Source: Cristatella mucedo (taxonomy: Eukaryota > Bryozoa > Phylactolaemata > Cristatellidae). From it: 62,000 nucleotides of DNA. The translations under genes and the position numbers were made by a program. The notes beneath the pieces are model-generated. The model was not told the DNA's origin. It made no database searches and was given only the letters and a program-made list of their open reading frames with translations. Location: positions 3,975,001 to 4,037,000 of the forward strand of contig WPIO01000030.1 in the NCBI GenBank assembly GCA_009760855.2. Direction: 5' to 3'. Shown here piece after piece: positions 10,451-22,486 of the stretch (position 1 is its first letter; each line of letters begins with the position of its first letter).

Positions 10451-13400
10451 TGGCGTTTCCTGAATAATAGGCTTTGGTGACGGGCTGTGACGTAATCCAC
10501 GGTTTAGACCGCACGAGTTGGACATCTGCAGAAATACTTTGTCGGTTGCTGAGTTTTGGGCTAAGGCTGGTGCCCTTACAGATCCAGTCATCTGGAGCTC
10601 TTGAATAGATAGCTCCACAGCAACGACACACGCGTAGTGTATGACAAGGTCAAGGACGCTCTTATACCCCATCCGCTGTCGTAGGTACCTGCGCGTATGC
10701 GCTGCACCTGCAGCTCGATAGCCAAGATACGAGGCGTTAGCTACGTCAGTTTCAGTTATTCGTCCGATCGGACTAGCACCCGTTACGTGCACTACCAATG
10801 TGGCGAAGCACTTAAGATCAGAGTCCGCTACAGCACGTTTGCAAACTTTGGCGTCAAAAGTATTGCTCATGGCCCTTAACAGTCACCTTGTGCTAGTCTC
10901 ACTAAATTTCTCAATGAGCAATGTACCCGAAGCATTCCATGCCATCAGAATGGGTGCAGGGCATGCTCTGTTTGCGGAATTGGGTGCCTGCATGCTGAAT
11001 CGGCAGCTTGGTATGCTGCCAAATATATTGTGATATACGAAAATATATTTACAAGCTTAAGCGAATTAAGGCCAATTCTTGATCAAACTTGTGCGAACTG
11101 CAGAGCAGTTCCGTGCTACATTTGAGTGAGTTTTGGAACAGCGCTTGCCTCAATAGCTCCAGGGATATTATTCTCAGCTAATTAGCGTCTGGTAGAATCA
11201 CTTCCTACGAATACCTGATATGTGTAGCTGTAGCAGTGGCTAGCGGCAGTGATATCGGAGATAAAAATCTACTGATTACCAGTAATCCATTACGATTAGG
11301 GCTGAGATGAATAAGAATGAGGAACTTGTTCATGTGCTGATAATGGCAGCAGGAATTCACCATCTATGGTTCGTCTAGAAGATCAATAAGGTGAGAAAAG
11401 TTGCAATGCTGCCCATATTTCTCAGTTTGGAGCCAGGTACTTCAAGTACTCGATCCGGGTCGTGGTTTAGAGTCCTGCGGCAGGCTATTTTTAATTGCCT
11501 GGGGAAAGCGGAGAGTTGGTCACTAAGGCTTTTCTGTCATTATATAGATTAAACCGGTGTATCTGCAAATCTTTACTGTACTTTATTTTAAGAGTAAGCA
11601 ACGGTTGAAGCTCCGTGTGGAGAAATATGGATACAGGATGTAAGATTTGGAAGTCACGGCGTGTGATTTTAATAGAGCGTAGAGCTAGCTGCTAGTAAAG
11701 TTCAGGTATGTAGCACCTTTTCCTTGACTGGCGATATGATGAACTGAAAGGCCGTTCTTCCGTTCTGCCGTGTATTGCCACTTTGGAGCAAATGACTATT
11801 TTAACTAGCTTTGAGACGGTTACTGTACATACTGATGCGATAGACTGCTGTCCTTATGCTAGTCAAGAGGCTTGACTAGTCTTCGATCGCTCAGGGGATG
11901 GTGACTGTGCTACCAGTCGTGTGATATTGGGCAGCCATCTTTACATGCCCAATGATGAGCCTTGTTTGGGATATTTCAGTGCTAAGTCAATGTTAAAAGT
12001 CATATGCCCATGCTTCATGATGCCTGAGCTGACTGTTTCCTATCTCTTCAGTAATAATGTGTCGACCATTCCGCTAAGTATTTTCGCCGACGCGGTAAAC
12101 ATTCTGTTGTCGACGATTACTATTTGTAATATTCGTGTTCCAGCATTTTAAATGCTCTTGTTTGTTGTAGGGTCATGATCATGCTATGGTTGCTGAATGG
12201 GCAGGTCGTAAAAGTAACCGAATTGGACTTCCTTTTCCGATTGGTGGTACTTAATGGCTCACTACTTTACGAAACTCTGCTAGCTGATGCATGTCGATCT
12301 AAGAGATCTGCTGGATATTGTCTACCATTCCACACAGACTGTCTAAGTGAATTTCAGGCAGGAAAATTCTCAATGACAGGAATGAGCATGATAAGTTGCT
12401 GTCGCAATCGCTAGGGTGACTCTGCATGGTGGTTTGCACCACTTCTTTTTGTACGTAATAATCATGTTCTGGTCTTAAGGTCGCTTCAGCTATTTATTGA
12501 GTCTATTGAGGTAGAGCTGAAGCTAAAGGCTTCACCTTGCTCCAGCCAAGTGAAGTGCTGGTGACCTTATCTTCAGGAAGCCAAGTGTTCAGAAGACGCA
12601 CTGAAGCCTAGCTCGATGCTATGGCACCTATCAGCGATTAAACTGAAGAGAAGACAGTGAAGCTACGAAGAAGGCGTTTGAAAATCCTTGGTTTTAAATG
12701 CATGTTAGAGCCTGACGAGATGAAAATGCGAAACGCTGTCACATCCCGTTGATGACTTTGTCAAGTATCTTACATTATCCTAGAAGAGATGGCCTACATT
12801 TAAAGATTGATTAGTGAAACACGTGCTCGCAAATTGCTCTTAACGGAACAATGTTTTAGATTATTATAGTTTTCTGACTTAAAAATATTATAGACTATAT
12901 CTGTTAATATGTAGTTTGTAAACAGCGTGAACTACTTCCACATCTGTGGCCAGATCAGCGCTCGATCCTACGTTAAAGTACTCTGGGTTCGATCAATAAG
13001 TTGAACTTTGGCCTCCCTTCTCTTTAGCTATATAATATAATGCGGCTGGTTCTTTGCACACGAAAACCTCAATGGCTATCCTCATCTCTAAGCAAAAAAG
13101 TGTACTTTTAATGTGAAGCTTGTTGTGTAAAGCTCGTTATGTAATGTTATGTTTGGTGTCCTTGAATACTGTCTTGACGGCTATCTTTGGCATATCAATG
13201 TGTAACAGAGCTGCAAATACGACTCCTTAGCCGTCCTTCGAGATGCTAGCTTCACCAGTATTTATTTTTCGTGCATCTGCAAAGCCGAGACCTCATTTGG
13301 CGCACAGTAACTGCGGAGAACTTTAATTCAGCTGCTACTACAGCACGCTTATGAAATCGCTTCATTTTACTGTTTGAGCAAATCACACGCGGCTTGAGTT

Positions 13401-13774
13401 CCAGCTTCCATTTCGGCCACGAGGTTTCCAAGCTCAATCGTCTGCAATTGCACGCCTCCTTCTCTCGCGTCCGGCGCTAGCAACTGCCGCCCCTCAATGC
13501 CTCTAGATCGACAGATCAAGCATGAAATTAGCGACTCAACAGAGCTCAGTAAGAAGTGTCGAATTTCCCTTCGGTCAATCTGTCGCTCTCTGCACTGCCG
13601 CCGCCATGCTGACGAAGAGGAGTGTTAAAGTGTCCAGCACAAAGAAGGAGAGAGGCTACCCGACCCAGCTATGCCCTCGGCCGACGTCAGACGAGAGCCC
13701 GCGTCGAAAGGCTGCGCAGCAGCCTCGCGACCGCCGCCGGCACGATTTCCAGCCGCGTCACTTCCGGTTGGGTA
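10451..13774. other. Unassigned AT-richer sequence
   Basis: No gene is recognised over about 3.3 kb. Open frames are short and lack domains. The only assigned element is an old family 1 SINE near 11430-11560. Confidence 0.4.
11430..11560 (+). mobile_element. tRNA-derived SINE, family 1, diverged
   Basis: The blocks of family 1 are recognisable in order: a B-box-like TGGTTTAGAGTCC (about 11463-11475), then an AAGGCTTTTCTGTC segment (about 11525), then a TAGATTAAACC end. Divergence is high, so this is an old copy. Confidence 0.5.
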
Positions 13775-13946
13775 TCGCTGCGAGAGTAGCTCTTAGGTAA
13801 GGTGGCTGCACTTCAGTACTCAGGTCGCGGGCTCGAGTGCTGCGGCAGCCGGCAATTCGTGCCCGAAGCTGCTGATAGACGGGTGAAGGCCGCTTATGCC
13901 TAGGCTTTTGCGCTGCTATGCAAGAGGATCGATTTAATTAGCAGCC
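13775..13946 (+). mobile_element. tRNA-derived SINE, family 1, diverged
   Basis: Family 1 organisation is visible: an AGCTCTTAGGTAAGGTGGCTGC A-box region (about 13787), a B-box-like CGGGCTCGAGT (about 13828), a GAAGGCCGCTTATGCC body, and GATTTAATTAGCAG at the 3' end. It follows a short CpG-rich stretch (about 13590-13770). Confidence 0.65.
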
Positions 13947-15200
13947 CCTTTTCTTAATACCGTTCTAACATTGTCTGCTTAGGGGGCTTTTACAGATGAC
14001 AGTAATTTGAACTTAAATGACGGTTCCACTTTTATGTTAGCCGTCGGTGAGTTAAGAACCGGCTTCAGCACTCGCCTGACTAGACGCATAGGGATTAGGC
14101 CTCCGATGTGGGCCGGCGGTGGATGCATTTTTTGGATGGACATGGCTATGACGGACTTAAGAATAGTGTGAAAGACTGTGAATCCTCAATAGCTCGAAAG
14201 ATACTGCTGACTACTACCAACCATCCGACTGAGTTACGGTGTAAGTGCATCATTAAAGGTGCCATTGTTCTGAGTGCAGACGCGCGATTACTGGAGACAA
14301 GTTAGGGGCGGGCAGTAACGTCGAAACTAAAGCCAACTGCTAACCGTCAACTTAGTATGCGTAATTCTGAGATTAATTAGAAGAATGGATTATCGACTTT
14401 GCCAATAATGGCAGCAGCATGGGATCTTCTTAGGTTAAGCTGGAATACATTAAGGGCGATACGACGATCGATCTAGCAAGCCAAGGCTGTAAGCCAAGGC
14501 TGCGAGTGGTGACAGTGGTAAACGCCGATATGCAATTTATGAAGCCAGCGTTTACGAATTACGTGAGACCATAGCAGCGGCTTCGCGCGACGTGTAGAGT
14601 TTCGATGCCTTCGCTCTGTCTGACAAGGCTATATTACGCAGCCATCATTCATCCTCTACTGGTACTTGACGTCGCGGAGCCTATAATTAAGAGAACTGTC
14701 GCTTACATTGCTATGATTGTAACGAAATACCGAGCTAACCAGCTGCTGCTCTAACGTTGGGAAATACCGAGCTAACCAGCTGCTGCTCTAACGTTGGGCA
14801 ATCTGGTGTTCTTACTTGCCACATTACTGTCGAGGGTACCTGTACTTTCTGTCAAGTAAACGTCATGTAGCTTTAGCTGCGTGTCCTATCCAGATCCGCA
14901 TTTCGACATCACTCGAAGTTCTCATGGGTGGCTACAATCTGGCGCTCTACGATGACTCAGCGGACAGCTTGCTTACTGTGGGCTTTCTGCTTTTCGACGA
15001 TTTGTGTGCGAGTTTGTTTTTTGTCAACTCCGGAAAGCCTCTTCTTGAGAGAGTCAAATATCTAGTTGGCTTCTTTTGCGCTCGTGTCGTTAAGATTTCT
15101 ACTTAGCGGAAGCAACGCCGCGATTTTCGTGCATTTACACCGCAAACAGCTTCAATCAGAACCCGAAGCCGGCCTGGCAACTACTTCCAGAGCACTTTGC
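13947..15200. other. Unassigned sequence
   Basis: No gene is seen. Apart from the 37-bp duplication listed separately, a 14-base AAGCCAAGGCTG-type repeat occurs at about 14478-14504. Confidence 0.4.
14724..14797. repeat. Perfect 37-bp tandem duplication
   Basis: A 37-base unit starting GAAATACCGAGCTAACCAGC is present twice head to tail with no mismatch over the unit. It must be recent, or an assembly duplication. Confidence 0.95.
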
Positions 15201-16480
15201 TCGTACAGTTGGCGCGCACGCACGCATGCCCCGAACCGACGTCTGGATCGGAACCTCGTCGGAAGCCGGTTTGTTAGCGACGCGCGATTGAGAAAGTCCC
15301 CCGGGCGGCTGCCTTTATCGAAGCGCTGCGCCGGTCGCTCGGCGCCACTCTCTTCGAAGGAGCATGACGCTCGGCTGCTGTAAATCCGGGCACCGTGGGC
15401 GCCAGCCGACGGTTTGGTTCGTTCTGGGCGATCTGGCCGCCATCGCCTCGCTTCAAAATCCAGCTTGCGCGGGAACGAAATAGGAAAGAAAATGACAGGG
15501 AAGCGCGTCGTCCGAGCCGGCGCTGCCGTCGGGCGTGGCCGACGGTAAGCTATTCACCTCGCCGCCGCGAGCCTCGCCGCCGCAGCCGCTCGCGACTGAC
15601 AGTCGGAATGTCGGCTGCCGGTGCGCTGTAACGGAGCGCACCGGCAATGCGAGCGGTTCTTCGAACAAAGCGACGCGCCGCGCTCTTTGTGGCTCCCGAG
15701 CGGCGGAGCGTGAGCGTCCGCGGGTCGCGGCCTGCGCGCCGAGCTCCGGCGTTCGGTGCTGGGTAATTGAATGAGGCGCTCACCCCGAAGCTGAGCAGTC
15801 GTCACGCTGGCCGAGCGCCGCGGCTAACTGGAGCGCGAGCGCTATGCGACGGCGCTTCCGCCGGCGGCAGCTCCTCGCCGGGCGGCACGCAGCTGAGCCT
15901 CTCGTCGTCGGCGTCGGCGAACGTCTGATCCGCGAGGGCCCGCAGAGCGTCGGGCGTCCTGAGCGGCGGGCTCAAAGCCGACATTGCTGCCAGGAGGCAG
16001 TCGCGGCGGCTGCCGCCCGCCGCCACCGCAGCCCACTCGGCTTTGCTGCAAGCAGCCAGCCTCGCAAGCAGCAGCCGTGTGCGTCGGCACAGCGCCCGAC
16101 GCGCTAATAAAACGCACTGCTCGCCGAGCCCGTCGTAAAATATGCAATTGGCTGTATTTACGCACAGGCAATGTCTGCGCTCATTGTCAGGGACCTCACC
16201 CCTGCGAGCCACTCCGAACGACGCGGCGTCGCCGCGGGCGAGCGAAACCTCTTATTCCTCCGCCCCGCAGCGTCAATGCTCGTGCGATTGAAGTGGCAGC
16301 CGCACGCAGTTGCCCAGATGCTTCAACATTATTATTTTGATCATCTGCAGACGCGTATTAACGCATCGCGAGTCAGCGTCGGCGGCGGCACACTGACATG
16401 CGAGCTAGCTTGAGCCAAATGCCTGCATTTGAGCGAGCGCCGCTATTATGCCTCGCTCCGGCGGTGCCCACGCGCTGAGG
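15200..16480. other. CpG-rich block 3, possible coding exon on the minus strand
   Basis: This block is strongly GC- and CpG-rich. The minus frame 15802-16212 (136 codons) includes an alanine/leucine-rich stretch that looks more protein-like than its neighbours (ALRALADQTFADADDERLSC at about 15890-15955). It is preceded, in the minus direction near 16050, by a TGCTTGCAG acceptor-like sequence. I recognise no family and no strong donor follows, so this is only a candidate. Confidence 0.25.
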
Positions 16481-19400
16481 CTGTGCACCTAGCGCCAATC
16501 CTTTGCTATCGGCTCCTTATTTGCCGCCACATCTTTACCGAAGAAAACTCTCAATGCAGACGCGATTAATTCCCGACGGTGCAAACTCAATAAACTCAAA
16601 TGGAAATTGAGACTGCACAACTGCTTCGGCCGCACTCTGCGCTGGAAGACCGACAACTCGAAGGAACTGATGTGAATGCAGTAATTGCAAGCGGCTGAAT
16701 GGCCGGAGGCAAACGGCGAAGCGGGTATTGAATCTTTTAGACATCGAGAGCATTTTTGTGAGCAGCCAGGATCTGTTGACGTATGGGCACTGTACGCCAA
16801 ATGCGCAGGACAAGAGTCAGGTCCAGAGCGACCTCAACCGAAACATTCACACGCCTGCAGGAGAGATGTCGCGTCGGCGAGTCAATGCCATATTCTCGCC
16901 GACCGGCCGCATCTGAAGCCGTACCTCGCCGTCAGAAACGACTCGGAAACGGCTAGCGACACCGATCGCGATAGCGATAGCGATTTCAGTCAACAACGAC
17001 GACGTGGATTGCTATTGCGGTGGTAGTGGCGGCGGCAGCGGTGGGAGTCTTCTTACTTTGACTATCGTAATTTTCGTATAGCACTTTCTTCGACGATTGC
17101 ATTGCCTTTACCTCTTGGCGAATCCAACGCCGAGAGCTTCGTGCACGCGTTCGTCAGTGACCACGTTACTTGTTTCCGAATAGGCGTTTCGTGAAAGCGG
17201 TGTATTGGACTTTTAGTTTCGATTAACGGCAACGTAATTTTTCAATGAATTTCGAAAGTCTGCGAGTGTGTATGATACTAAGAAACATTGGACGCTGGAC
17301 GTTATATATCAAATTCGGAAAACTGAATAAGTCAAATTAAGGCAGACAAGACTGGATTGCTGAGGCAGCGACAGTCTCCACAGAATCCTCAGCACGACAA
17401 AGTGCCCTCGTAATGACCCGCTGAAACAGATCAACGGCACTGCTTGAAGACAGCGGCTTCATAGCGGGCCCCCATTTATCACCGGCACGCGACCTCAGTG
17501 ACAACGAACAACCAAAGGCCAGTCACATCAGACCATTGATAGCAATTGGTTGCTCGATTATCCCTCCTAGATCTGACACCCCTGCTGCCTCCTATCAATA
17601 TAAAATGGAATAGATTAATTTCATCGCTGCCAAGTGACATTCGAAGAGCATTTAGAAGACGCCGGACGCTATTGTTTCTCCGGCGACAGCGTCTCGAGGA
17701 CTACCAATGAGAGTGGCAATGATATGTTTACCAATGCGGGCTGCCGAACAAAAAGATGCTGCGATAGGCAGTCAGCAGCTGGTGCTCACTACTTTGCGTA
17801 TGCCAGTCTTTACGTTTACGCAAACATTAAGCCCAGTGTGTGCACCGATTCACACTCAAGATAGAGTCGACTAGTTGTGCGATCTCCTAACCGAAAAACA
17901 GGATCACCTGGCAGAAAACAAATGAATTTTGATAACCGCAATCCCTTGCCATTGCGAACGCCCAGATCTGGGCTAATGGAAGGCACTGTGTGCCAACTGA
18001 CTGCTATTGGCCTGAGCCTCCGCGCCATCTGCCAGAGTAAAATGAGGCTCAGTCAGTTTATAGCATGGATGGGCGGACCTATGCTACTGAGATCTGTGCC
18101 GATGTGCCTCGAACAATGCAATTGCCTATAGATTCCGTTCGCGGGTCATGGTAGGAAACCAACCGTTGGAAGTACTGGATTATGCTGGCCGACCAAAAAA
18201 TATTTAGAAAGGTGCAAGGACTTCATTTTGATTAAAAGTTCACTATCCCTGCATCAGCTCCTACCTCGATGAAAAAATGGCTTAAGTTTGTAGCTGCAGT
18301 TAAGAGGCACCCCAAAGTGCTGTTTCACTCGGAAATTTCCACGCAACTCTACCAATCATGAATCTCGCCAAAAAGGCTTCTATAATTAGCGACGTTGGCC
18401 AACAAGGATTGCCACCATTTGGTTCTGGTAAAAACCATCCGTAGTTCGTATTGATACTAGCACCACCTACCCCAGTCAGTGGAAGTTTGATGCGATGCAT
18501 ATAGTCTTGACCATATTTAATGGCTTACAACATATAAAGCTGGCAGGTATACCGCATCGCGGATGCATAAAAGGCCATGCCAGTTACGTATGCTGGTAAT
18601 CTGGGTTGCTTCTACCCACTTAGGGTTCACTGCTACAGTACAAGAGTGCGACGCATCCAGCATTAAATGTGTAGGATGCTTGAGTCTCATGGTGATCATC
18701 GTGATGGACGTGAATCGCGGGACGAGAAGTAATGACAAAAGACTCAAAGTGGAAAGCTTATAAAAAAACATATTCGGTTAAGTGCCCTGCACTATGGGAT
18801 TGGGTTTACAAAAGTTATATATTTACTAAAGAAAAAGGCGCGGTGACTTTGCGCTCACGTATATTTAAATCATCCCCCATAGCCTATTCGCCATTCAGTG
18901 CTTGGTTGTGTACGCCTACCCAAATCGATATGCTAACGTATTTGAGCACAATCTATCCACTGGGACTTCGCCGGGCCACCGACTGCTACTTCGAGCACGT
19001 CAATCGACTTATGGAAGTAGAGCTCCGTAGTAGCAGATATTCAGGTTTGTCTAAGAAGTCTCGTCCATATTCTGGTCACGTCCGGGTAGCTACATTCGTA
19101 TAACCGCAACAATTGTTACCAGCGAGCTCTGTAGCTATTTCAGCGCTTACGTACTTCCTTAGGCCGAAGACACAGCATGCTGTAGCGGCGGCACTAGTCC
19201 TTACCGCCGCACGACGAGTGGCGGTCAAGCCCCAAGCCTTATCGAACTGCTGCCGAAAGTATGGATGCAGCACCAATGCACGCCGGTACGCCGACAACAA
19301 CGAGCAACAACAAGGACAACAAGGAGCAGCAATGAAAGCGCCAGTACCTTAATGTAACAAGTGCATATCAATATCGCGCACATAAGTCTAATGGGCAGCA

Positions 19401-20440
19401 AGGGAGGGTGACAGGACAGGCGTCGAGCACCAGCCATCAGCGTTCAGCAACTCTCTCACGGTGCCTCAACAACCGCTGAGCTGCTGACCGACGAAAAGCA
19501 TCGGGCGCCGATACCGCTCTGCTCAATGCCTAGAGCTCAGCTGGCTGCCTATTACTCGACTCACACTTGTATACCGCCTAGTCGAGAGTTATGACACAGC
19601 CAGTTCCTAGTCATTGTAATTCGAGAATCGTGAATAATACTTCGGAGCTCGAAATTTGGCGGATCTAGCATGCTGCTGGTTTCATAATTTTGACGGTTGG
19701 AAGTGAGGTTGACAGCGGTTGGTTTGATCCTAAACGGGAACGAAGATCTGCACAAGGGGAACTGGCTGAGTCAGTGCACGATCTCGCCTGACCCTGCATC
19801 AGCCAAGCTTCCGGAGCTAGCAGGTTTAGACCAATAGCTGCACGAGTTGCCGATGTTCACCGCAGGGCCCCTCGATCGCACGCAGTCGCCACGTCGAAGA
19901 CGAGTAGCCGAGAAGCAGCCGAGCCAGTCACGTAATGCAGCACTGTTTAGCTACACCATTCTTATTATTTAGTGTCACAAAGAATGTGGTGCACCTTTTG
20001 GTTTTGTACTCCCTGACTGTTGACCAAGTCCTTCTAGCCAAGCTAGCACTAAGCTCGTGCAAACGCCAAGCGAAACGTTTAGTGGTAGGCGTTCTCAGTC
20101 CGCCGCCGCCGCCACTGCCGCCGCCACCGCTTCCGCCGGCACTACACGGCCAGCCTCGGGGGTTGGTGGGCGCTGACAAAGAGCGTCCAACAGCAAAGCA
20201 CGGCGCGGCCGCATAACAAGCCACGAGTGCTGCTGGTCTCATGGGCTCCTCTTGTTCAGCAGATCGTTTGCAGTGACGCTTAGCGAGTTGATTCCTGGGC
20301 AATGTTGTGTGCGCAGCCCAAGGGATTGCCACATGCCAAAGCGAGATCATCGAGATGTCTTACTCTGCCGCTCTACTGCATTGCCAACCCGTTGTCGTGG
20401 CACTAAGCTAGGGCAGGTCGGTCTTTCCTACTCACGACCT
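16481..20440. other. Unassigned sequence
   Basis: About 4 kb holds no recognisable gene. A GCGATA hexamer is repeated at 16968-16985. Short minus-strand frames at 17816-18771 lie in three different phases and match nothing I know. A CCGCCGCCA-rich patch at about 20100-20140 gives a glycine run on the opposite strand. Confidence 0.4.
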
Positions 20441-20454
20441 CGCTCCTGCCGCTC

Positions 20455-20875
20455 CTGCTGCTCATCATCCTCCTGCTGCTCCTCCTACTGCTGCTCATCA
20501 TCCTCCTGCTGCTCCTCCTACTGCTGCTCATCATCCTCCTGCTGCTCCTCCTACTGCTGCTCATCATCCTCCTGCTGCTCCTCCTACTGCTGCTCATCAT
20601 CCTCCTGCTGCTCCTCCTACTGCTGCTCATCATCCTCCTGCTGCTCCTCCTACTGCTGCTCATCCTCCTCCTGCTGCTCCTCCTACTGCTGCTCATCCTC
20701 CTGCTGCTCCTCCTACTGCTGCTCATCATCCTCCTGCTGCTCCTCCTACTGCTGCTCATCCTCCTGCTGCTCCTCCTACTGCTGCTCATCATCCTCCTGC
20801 TGCTCCTCCTACTGCTGCTCATCATCCTCCTGCTGCTCCTCCTACTGCTGCTCATCATCCTCCTGCTGCTCCTAC
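20455..20875. repeat. 33/30-bp minisatellite, about 13 units
   Basis: About thirteen head-to-tail units of 33 bases, each built from CTG, CTC, ATC and CTA triplets, make this array. Two of the units, plus the truncated last one, are 30 bases, having lost one triplet. Because all unit lengths are multiples of three, each strand stays open: the plus strand reads as a Cys/Ser/Tyr repeat and the minus strand as a Met/Ser/Arg repeat. I see no start context, domain or splice evidence that either is translated. Units are almost identical, so the array is young or homogenised. Confidence 0.95.
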
Positions 20876-21164
20876 TCCTTCTCTTTTTGCTGCTGCTGCT
20901 CCTTCTCTTCTTTCTCCTACTACTCTTCCCATTGGAACTCCTCAGGTTGTTCCTGCCCTTGCTGCTGTTACTCCTACTCTACTGCTCCTGCTCCTCCTTT
21001 CCGCCCACTTCTCTCAGTCTTCCTTCCCTCGTCCTCGTTCTCCTCTGCCTCCTCCTACTCCTACTCCCCCTTCTTCTTCTTCTCCTGCTCCTCTCCTCTC
21101 CTGCTGCTCCTTTCCTTACGCCGTGTTCTTCCCTTTACCATCCCCTTGCTATTCATCTTTCTTT

Positions 21165-21258
<94 letters not shown>

Positions 21259-21345
21259 TTCTCTCCCTCTCTCTATCCCTTTCACCTCTCTCTTTCTCTC
21301 TTCCTCTATCTATCTCTCTCTCTCTCTCTCTCCCCTCTCTATCTC
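20876..21345. repeat. Polypyrimidine tract with (CT)n core
   Basis: The plus strand is almost free of purines over about 470 bases: CTC/CTT-rich sequence, then an uninterrupted (CT)n run at 21166-21254, then mixed CT. With the minisatellite before it, about 890 bases are dominated by pyrimidines. Such mirror-symmetric homopurine-homopyrimidine DNA can form intramolecular triplex. Open frames across it are translated repeat. Confidence 0.95.
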
Positions 21346-22017
21346 ATAGAAACATTCTAGCTGCAGATCTGATGGTGCAGATACTTTCATCTTGATTTTA
21401 GAGCAGCAGTGTACATGCGTGCGATGCTACAGTTCCGGCGAACATAATTACCAGAGAGCTAGTCATAGCTTAGTTGACGGAAAAAGCACGTGAACATGGA
21501 AGAGCATAACCGCAATTGAGCACGTGTCTACACCGACAGTATTTTCAGCGAAATATAGATGGCCAGGCTAAAGGATTTCAGTCACGTGCGTCGCATCTGT
21601 CGCCCACATGGCCACCTTAGCTAAAGAAAATGTCTGCATATGTTGAACATATGTTGAACATAACATGACTTATCACAATGAAAGTCATTGTTTGGCCGTC
21701 AAGCAGCATATATGTGTAAGCTTACCCGACAATCCAATGAAAAGAACCTGTGTAGTGCTGCACTCCAATGTGTGGCAGTTTAAAGGTGGTTGCACAAGCG
21801 TCATGTTTTTACAGCTGCTAACATTAATGTGAGGCTATCCCGTGGAGCAAAAGGAAAGGTATTTTGATAGAATAATGATTCATACAACAATTTCTAAATT
21901 GATGGCTGAGTAAGTCGCGCTCTCAACAACAAAAGTTCGCCGGCATGCACTACCATATTACAAAATCGGAACACAATCTCACAATTGATGCAACTAGTAC
22001 TTTGACTGAATAGAGCA
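21346..22017. other. Unassigned sequence
   Basis: No gene is seen. A short GTTGAACATAT duplication lies at about 21643-21665. Confidence 0.4.
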
Positions 22018-22200
22018 CTTGGTGAGCCGTAATGGCTCACTAGGTAAGGCGGTTGCTTTTCACGACCTTGGCCCCGATGTCGTGGGTTCGAATCTTGCGG
22101 TGGGCGATCCTTTATCGCCACTGCAAGCGGTGGTGATAGCCGCAAAGGCTCTTCTGTCGCTAGACAAAAAAGAGCTGTTAAATCAGCTAGCACTTAGGGT
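22018..22200 (+). mobile_element. tRNA-derived SINE, family 1, well preserved
   Basis: This is one of the best preserved copies, with the copy at 52518. It starts GTGAGCCGTAATGGCTCACT, has an A-box region with GGTAAGGCGGTTGC and a B box GGGTTCGAATC (about 22083). The body is GGTGATAGCCGCAAAGGCTC, and the copy ends TTAAATCAGCTAGCA. The tRNA-like head would carry an internal RNA polymerase III promoter. It has no coding capacity. Confidence 0.9.
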
Positions 22201-22486
22201 GCCAGTGGCACTCCAGACACCGGAAATCAGTGATCAATAATGTAAGTGTTAAGCACCCTGATTTGCACTTTCTTCGTTTCTTCACGCTCTTTATAATTTA
22301 AATGTACTCTCTTTGCTTTGCCGGTAAAGTAAAGCTGGTAGGTATGCTTATGTTATATGGAAAAAATACGAGCGGGGCAGGCCTCTTTCGCTGCTGCAGA
22401 CGGCCGGCTTTAAGCGAGGGGCGGCAATGTTCTCCAGGCTATTTTTTATTTCAGCAAGGTGGAAATCTGCTGAAAATCAAGCGCAA

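Noticed and set aside
17816-18771. Minus-strand protein remnant
   Set aside because: The three short frames lie in different phases and none shows a motif I can name, so I leave the region unassigned.
20455-20875. CRISPR-like repeat array
   Set aside because: Units are contiguous with no unique spacers, in a metazoan context.
20252-21166. 304-codon Cys/Ser-rich open frame
   Set aside because: It is the translation of the 33-bp minisatellite and CTC-rich DNA. There is no domain, signal peptide or splice context.
22018-22200. Functional tRNA gene
   Set aside because: The A- and B-box-like head is followed by a conserved non-tRNA body repeated at many sites, so it is a SINE. I could not fold a full cloverleaf.
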